The translations under genes and the position numbers were made by a program. Of a stretch of DNA of 18,277 bases, positions 14,127-18,277 are shown piece by piece. This DNA is from Spirochaetia bacterium (lineage in GTDB: Bacteria; Spirochaetota; Spirochaetia; PWKH01): the NCBI GenBank assembly GCA_007128345.1, contig SKXS01000187.1, positions 1 through 18,277 of the forward strand, written 5' to 3'. The notes below the pieces were generated by a model. It did not search any database and had not been told where the DNA came from. It saw only the letters and a list, made by a program, of their open reading frames with translations. The number at the start of each line of letters is the position of its first letter. Position 1 is the first letter of the stretch.

Positions 14127-15104
14127 ATGAATAAGGGAACGCGCGGGTATTCCCGAAGGAGAGTTTCCCCGATCTACCGAAGTTGGGGAGATTTCATATT
14201 TTCGACAATCCTGCTCATGCTGGGCGCATCAATCATCTTTCTTGCGATTGCTATGGCATGGGTACTATGGAGGGAAGGATCTCCCTCCATTCGCCGGCAT
14301 GGGTTCTTCGGTTTTCTCATGGGGAGCACCTGGGATCCCGTAGGAGGCGTGCACGGGGCCAGGCCTTTTATAACGGGGACCCTGATCACCAGCTTTTCGT
14401 CCCTGCTCATTGCCTTCATTCCCGCTGTCTCTGCCGCCGTAATCTCAGCTGAGTATGCACCATCGTGGCTTGCACGTATCATAGATACCCTCATCGATCT
14501 CCTGGCGGCAATACCGAGTGTGGTCATAGGCATCTGGGGCATCTTCGTCTTTGCCCCGTTCATGCGGGACCGCATCTATCTGCCTCTCTCCTTCTGGGCT
14601 GCAGATCATGCGCCCCGGCTGCTGCCTGCGCTGGGGAATCCTGTCAGCTATAACCTGACTACTGCGGTGATTGTCCTCTCATTCATGATCATTCCCTACA
14701 TAACCGCGCTCACCCGTGACGCGATACACCTGGTCCCAAAGGACCAGCGTGAAGCGGCGTGGGCACTGGGAGCCACCCGCTGGGAGGTGATACGTCTTGC
14801 GGTGCTTCCCTATGCAAGGGGAGGCATAGCTGCCGGAGCCGTTCTCTCCCTTGCCCGGGCTGTCGGGGAGACCATGGCGGTGGCCATGCTTATCGGAAAT
14901 GCAAATAACCTGCCCTTCAGGCTCTTTCAGCCGGCAACTACCATGCCGGCAGTAATTGTGAACGAATTCAGGGAAGCTGTAGAACAGATGCATTATGCGA
15001 GCCTCATGGCGGTGGGTTTGTATCTTTTCATTATCGCATTCATTGTGAACCTCGCTGCGGCCTCCATCCAGAAGCGGCTGAGCGTGGGGGGGAGGATGCT
15101 GTGA
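14127..15104 (+). CDS. pstC: Phosphate ABC transporter permease PstC
   Basis: A 325-residue inner-membrane permease with about six hydrophobic segments: TM1 about 24-48, others near 82-108, 120-145, 178-198, 232-256 and 293-312. The cytoplasmic EAA loop that docks on PstB reads EAAWALGATRWEVIRLAVLPYARGG (209-233), the PstC pattern. A periplasmic loop after TM1 (SPSIRRHGFFGFLMGSTWDP) is also typical. Start ATG 14127 has AAGGAG (14116-14121). The last four bases overlap the pstA GTG start, so translation is coupled. With PstA it forms the pore of the high-affinity phosphate importer. Confidence 0.93.
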   Translation: MNKGTRGYSRRRVSPIYRSWGDFIFSTILLMLGASIIFLAIAMAWVLWREGSPSIRRHGFFGFLMGSTWDPVGGVHGARPFITGTLITSFSSLLIAFIPAVSAAVISAEYAPSWLARIIDTLIDLLAAIPSVVIGIWGIFVFAPFMRDRIYLPLSFWAADHAPRLLPALGNPVSYNLTTAVIVLSFMIIPYITALTRDAIHLVPKDQREAAWALGATRWEVIRLAVLPYARGGIAAGAVLSLARAVGETMAVAMLIGNANNLPFRLFQPATTMPAVIVNEFREAVEQMHYASLMAVGLYLFIIAFIVNLAAASIQKRLSVGGRML

Positions 15105-15997
15105 CGCTTAAGACGCGATACCTGCGCGACAGGATTGTGGTCTCCCTGCTCGCATCCATGACCGCACTGGTGGTGATTCCCTTGTGCGTCATCATTGCCT
15201 ATGTGGGTATCAACGGGATAGGTGCGCTGAGCTGGGACTTCTTCACAGAAGAGCTCGGATCCCCCGCACGGGCCATGCAGGGAAGACCGACCGGGCTCGC
15301 CCATTCCATAGTCGGCACCCTCATCATTGACAGCCTGGCAGTATGCATGGCGGCCCCGGTCGGAATCGGGACGGGAATCCTGCTTTCCGAGTTCCCTGAC
15401 CATCCGGTCAACCCGATCCTCAGGGTCCTTACCAGCACCCTCAACGGCATGCCTGCGGTGCTTATGGGAATGCTCGCATTCTCACTGGTCGTGAAGCCCA
15501 TGGGAAGGTTTTCAGCATTGGCAGGTTCGTTTGCCCTGGCCCTGGTCATGCTTCCCATCATAGCCCGGGCTGTGGAGGGGGTCCTCAATATCACGCCGTG
15601 GTCCATCCGTGAAGCAGGCCTCGCATTGGGGCTGCCCCGATGGCGGGTGACGCTCTCCATGGTGCTTCCCGCTGCGAAACGGGGGGTAGTTACCGGGGTG
15701 CTTATTGCCTTCGCCAGGGCTGCAGGCGAGGCTGCGCCTCTGCTGTTCACCTCATTCGGGAACAACTACATGAACACCAACATACTCAAGCCCATGGACA
15801 CCCTCCCGCAGCGCCTCTACAGCCTGGCGATCAGCCCCTACAGGCAGTGGCACTCCATGGGATGGGCTGCGGGGATCGTGCTGATGATTATTGTGCTCGC
15901 ATCATTTGCAGCTGCCAGGCTCCTGTCAAGGGAGAGTGCCGGACTGCATATAAAATCAGATAGAAGTAAAAAACCCGAATCAAACAAAGAGGTATGA
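15101..15997 (+). CDS. pstA: Phosphate ABC transporter permease PstA
   Basis: A 298-residue second permease subunit. The segments TALVVIPLCVIIAYVGI (21-37), SIVGTLIIDSLAVCMAAPVGIGTGIL (69-94) and later helices match PstA. The EAA loop is EAGLALGLPRWRVTLSMVLPAAKRG (171-195), and FARAAGEAAPLLFTSFG (204-220) is the conserved post-loop segment. The start is GTG within GTGA overlapping the pstC stop, with GGGAGG upstream. The stop overlaps the pstB ATG in the same 4-bp manner. Confidence 0.93.
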   Translation: MTLKTRYLRDRIVVSLLASMTALVVIPLCVIIAYVGINGIGALSWDFFTEELGSPARAMQGRPTGLAHSIVGTLIIDSLAVCMAAPVGIGTGILLSEFPDHPVNPILRVLTSTLNGMPAVLMGMLAFSLVVKPMGRFSALAGSFALALVMLPIIARAVEGVLNITPWSIREAGLALGLPRWRVTLSMVLPAAKRGVVTGVLIAFARAAGEAAPLLFTSFGNNYMNTNILKPMDTLPQRLYSLAISPYRQWHSMGWAAGIVLMIIVLASFAAARLLSRESAGLHIKSDRSKKPESNKEV

Positions 15998-16869
15998 CTA
16001 TGCACTATGCACAGACTGAAGTATATGCCGAAGACCCCAAGGAACAGGTGCTGCACCTGGAAAGAAAGGAAGACGATTCTGCCGGAGAGGAATCAGCTTC
16101 TGCCGCTGACCGCATCCTCAGGATGGAGACCCAGAATCTCTCTGTGTACTATCAGGAGGTAAGGGGTGTAGATCGCGTAGATATGCCGGTCTATGCTGAT
16201 CGGGTGACCGCCCTCATCGGCCCATCAGGCTGCGGGAAGACCACCTTTCTGCGTTCGCTCAACCGTATGCACGACCTGACGAAGGGAGCACGGGTCACCG
16301 GAAAGGCGCTCCTTGACGGAAAGGATATTTACGCCCCGGGTCAGGATCCAATCCTCGTGCGCAGGAAGATCGGGATGGTCTTCCAGAAACCGAACCCGTT
16401 TCCCACCATGTCGATCTACGACAATGTATCCTCAGGACTGCGGTTGGCGGGCATACGTAAACGAAGCATCCTGGATGAGGCAGTTGAATACTCCCTGACC
16501 CATGCAGCGCTGTGGAACGAGGTGAAAGACCGTCTGAAATCTCATGCGTTCAGCTTGTCGGGCGGCCAGCAGCAGCGTCTCTGCATTGCCAGGGCGCTTG
16601 CGGTGGAGCCGGAGGTGATCCTCATGGATGAGCCGACCAGTTCCCTTGACCCGAAAGGCACAGCAAGCATCGAAGAGCTCATCACCATGCTCAAGGAGGA
16701 GGTAACCATCATCATGGTGACCCACAACATGCACCAGGCTATGAGGATTTCAGACTACACCGCGTTCTTCTATCTGGGCAGCCTCATTGAGTTCGGCCGG
16801 ACGAAGCAGATATTCACCCATCCCCGGGAAGAGAAGACCGAGGAGTATGTAGGGGGCCAGTTCGGCTAA
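15994..16869 (+). CDS. pstB: Phosphate ABC transporter ATP-binding protein PstB
   Basis: A 291-residue ATPase subunit. Walker A is GPSGCGKTT (76-84), the Q-loop is VFQKPNPFP (Q131), the signature is LSGGQQQRLCIARAL (188-202), Walker B is VILMDEP (208-214) followed by TSSLDP, and the switch is H244 in VTHNMHQAM. SGCGKTTFLRSLNRMHDL is diagnostic of PstB. Odd point: about 45 residues precede the usual start, hydrophilic and rich in acidic residues (HLERKEDDSAGEESAS). An internal ATG at 16123 would give the ordinary length but has no SD, while ATG 15994 overlaps the pstA stop, so the long form is preferred. phoU, a common neighbour, is not downstream; a convergent gene begins at once. Confidence 0.93.
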   Translation: MTMHYAQTEVYAEDPKEQVLHLERKEDDSAGEESASAADRILRMETQNLSVYYQEVRGVDRVDMPVYADRVTALIGPSGCGKTTFLRSLNRMHDLTKGARVTGKALLDGKDIYAPGQDPILVRRKIGMVFQKPNPFPTMSIYDNVSSGLRLAGIRKRSILDEAVEYSLTHAALWNEVKDRLKSHAFSLSGGQQQRLCIARALAVEPEVILMDEPTSSLDPKGTASIEELITMLKEEVTIIMVTHNMHQAMRISDYTAFFYLGSLIEFGRTKQIFTHPREEKTEEYVGGQFG

Positions 16870-18134
16870 GACGGCTGCCGATTCCCGTAGGATTTTATAA
16901 GGGATACGAGATACTTCGATTGTACCTGGTTGCTGGCGAGGAGCTGCCTGGCTGGAGGGAGCTTCAGTATCGCTCCGAATAGCGCAGCCATTGCCCGATG
17001 GCTCAGCAGGGCCTGGTTGTCAAAAATCAGATGCTGCAGCTTTCCCCGTTCTATGGCCATAAGCGCCACACGGTGGACTGAGTTTACGGGGGTGATCACC
17101 CGTTTCTCGCGCCTGGTAAGCTCAAGACTGCCGTTCGTGCAGGCATGCACGCAGATCCCGCAGCCAAGACAGGCTTCAGTATCAATGGAGACAGTTCCGC
17201 CTTTCTGCATAATGGCATCCACCGGGCATACAGACACACAGGCGCCGCAGGCAGTACAGGATGCTTCTGAGATTACAGGAAGGAAGTTCGTGGTGCTGAT
17301 GGCGTGCAGGGTGCCAAAGCGCTTCACTGCTAACAGCGCCTCGCAGCAGCACCCGCAGCAGTTGCAGATAAAGGGGATCTGCTCCTGCTGGTTCTCTGCG
17401 ATCTGCACCAGATTGTGCGTATATGCAGTATCGATGAGGGACATGGCTTCTTTCTCATCGATCTCACGGGCGTGACCGTGGCGCACCAGTGAGGCGGCGA
17501 CGTTGCCCAGCGTCAGGCAGATGTCCATGGGAGCAGCACAGGCCTTGCCCAGATGTTCCATCTTGTGCCTGCAGTAGCACATGCCGACTGCGTGGGCTGA
17601 AGCGTTCTGTATGAGATGGCTGGAACGTTCATAATCCAGGATGTACAGCTCTTCGAGCTGGGGAACTGCCTGCTCGTTTACGAGAACCCGTGCCATTTTT
17701 GTTTCCCCGGCAACAAACAGGTCCCTGATAAACTCCTCTTCCACATTGAGGTACTGGTAGAACAGTTCAGACAGTACTTTCTGGTCCAGGTCATTACGTA
17801 CGCGCATCAGGGAGAACTCGAAAAATCCTGCCATAGGGGGAGGCAGCATGTAGACCATTTCACCGTCCGGATTCAGGACATCAACAAGCAGGGCTCGCTC
17901 AGCCAGCTCATCAAGACGTTTTGCGGTATCATCAATCGGTTTACGGAGGGCCCGGGCTGCATCGGCAGCGGTGAAGGGCTTGACCGGCATCAGCGAGAGG
18001 ATGCTTGCCTCCTGTTCCCGCATAAGCACACTGAGAATCTTCAGCAGGTACTCCGAAGGCGGCGCACCCTGGGGAAAGCGATTGAGCCGCTTGGCAAGTT
18101 CCTGGTATCCTGACCGTACCGTCCTGTGTCCCAT
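16866..18134 (-). CDS. Winged-helix, cysteine-rich protein with 2x[4Fe-4S] ferredoxin domain
   Basis: A 422-residue protein I recognise only as a 4Fe-4S-binding protein of unassigned function. About 38-95 look like a winged-helix domain (ASILSLMPVKPFTAADAARALRKPIDDTAKRLDELAERALLV). A central region holds C186-Y-C188-R-H190 ... C199 ... C206 and the run C257-N-C259-C260-G-C262-C263-C264. Residues 293-332 are a classic two-cluster ferredoxin: C293xxC296xxC299xxxC303P and C322xxC325xxC328xxxC332. The tail (about 345-422) has no cysteines. It is a cytoplasmic electron carrier, oxidoreductase subunit or redox-responsive regulator. A longer in-frame start at 18188 lacks an SD; ATG 18134 has AGGAGG 4 nt upstream. 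Its stop overlaps the pstB stop tail to tail. It diverges from an EFR1-like gene. Confidence 0.75.
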   Translation of the reverse strand: MGHRTVRSGYQELAKRLNRFPQGAPPSEYLLKILSVLMREQEASILSLMPVKPFTAADAARALRKPIDDTAKRLDELAERALLVDVLNPDGEMVYMLPPPMAGFFEFSLMRVRNDLDQKVLSELFYQYLNVEEEFIRDLFVAGETKMARVLVNEQAVPQLEELYILDYERSSHLIQNASAHAVGMCYCRHKMEHLGKACAAPMDICLTLGNVAASLVRHGHAREIDEKEAMSLIDTAYTHNLVQIAENQQEQIPFICNCCGCCCEALLAVKRFGTLHAISTTNFLPVISEASCTACGACVSVCPVDAIMQKGGTVSIDTEACLGCGICVHACTNGSLELTRREKRVITPVNSVHRVALMAIERGKLQHLIFDNQALLSHRAMAALFGAILKLPPARQLLASNQVQSKYLVSLIKSYGNRQPS

Positions 18135-18201
18135 GATTCCTCCTGATTTCTGCATGCTACTCCATGAAACGCACATGCGCAAGAACAATTGCCTATCCTG
18201 T

Positions 18202-18209
18202 GCTATACT
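18202..18209 (+). promoter_or_regulatory. Extended -10 element of the rightmost gene
   Basis: Seen: TGCTATACT (TG at 18201-18202, TATACT at 18204-18209), a good extended -10, 19 nt before ATG 18229. No convincing -35 lies 17 bp upstream (aagaac). The leader would be very short, with GAGG as a weak SD. Confidence 0.4.
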
Positions 18210-18228
18210 TCTGCAAAGCGAGGTGCTG

Positions 18229-18277
18229 ATGACAGCGGGAATCTGGTACTTTTCAGGAACGGGAAACAGCTGGTGGG
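18229..18277 (+). CDS. EFR1-like flavodoxin/ferredoxin protein, N-terminal fragment
   Basis: Only the first 16 codons are in the window: MTAGIWYFSGTGNSWW. The I-x-YFSGTGNS stretch is the FMN phosphate-binding loop at the N-terminus of flavodoxin-like EFR1-family proteins, which usually continue into a 4Fe-4S ferredoxin domain. The start follows GAGGTG. It runs off the right edge, so full domain content cannot be seen. Divergence from the Fe-S gene at left suggests a small redox neighbourhood. Confidence 0.6.
   Translation, partial: MTAGIWYFSGTGNSWW

Noticed and set aside
15199..15765. A 188-codon open frame antisense to pstA
   Set aside because: It is a shadow of a high-GC membrane protein gene; low complexity in Ala, Pro, Ser and Arg is typical of reverse-frame artefacts.

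Overview
This is a bacterial chromosomal window of mixed housekeeping and accessory genes. Most genes have strong Shine-Dalgarno (SD) sequences, intergenic gaps are short, and several regulatory sites are readable. The membrane acyltransferase, MgtE, PhoB/PhoR-Pst and ferredoxin-type oxidoreductases would suit a Gram-negative-type anaerobe or facultative organism. I lean weakly towards Spirochaetota, but nothing in the window proves the phylum. I see no tRNA, rRNA, CRISPR array, insertion sequence or phage gene.

Left part (1-4958). A clear promoter drives three tandem, diverged paralogs of the UPF0309/COG4821 SIS (phosphosugar-binding) family, ended by a strong hairpin. An aldo/keto reductase with a C-terminal 2x[4Fe-4S] domain follows on its own promoter, starting at GTG 2565. 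It converges on a minus-strand alanine-glyoxylate/serine-pyruvate-type aminotransferase, whose promoter carries an inverted repeat between -35 and -10.

Middle (4959-8550, all minus strand). A GNAT acetyltransferase is followed by an mgtE magnesium-transporter gene and a PlsC-like acyltransferase. The mgtE gene has a promoter-proximal leader of about 255 nt. That leader holds a 47-codon ORF with its own consensus SD and an acidic/proline N-terminus (MSEPSRPASEDP). Just past its stop codon lies GCTCACC, the exact complement of the GGTGAGC that forms the mgtE SD. This looks like a leader-peptide/attenuator control, reminiscent in principle of enterobacterial mgtL, and is the most novel item here.

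Right part (8551-16869). A phosphate-starvation regulon: phoB-phoR, and pstS-pstC-pstA-pstB. Both transcription units are preceded by four 11-bp direct repeats of a PhoB/PhoP-type half-site placed just upstream of a -10 element. All eight half-sites fit NNT[AC]A[CT]N, so PhoB probably controls itself and the Pst transporter. A minus-strand TrpB2-type tryptophan synthase beta chain sits between the two units, with a consensus promoter and a 20-bp perfect palindrome over its predicted transcription start. No phoU is found next to pstB.

Right edge (16866-18277). A minus-strand winged-helix/cysteine-rich/2x[4Fe-4S] protein diverges from the first 16 codons of an EFR1-like flavodoxin-ferredoxin protein that runs off the window.
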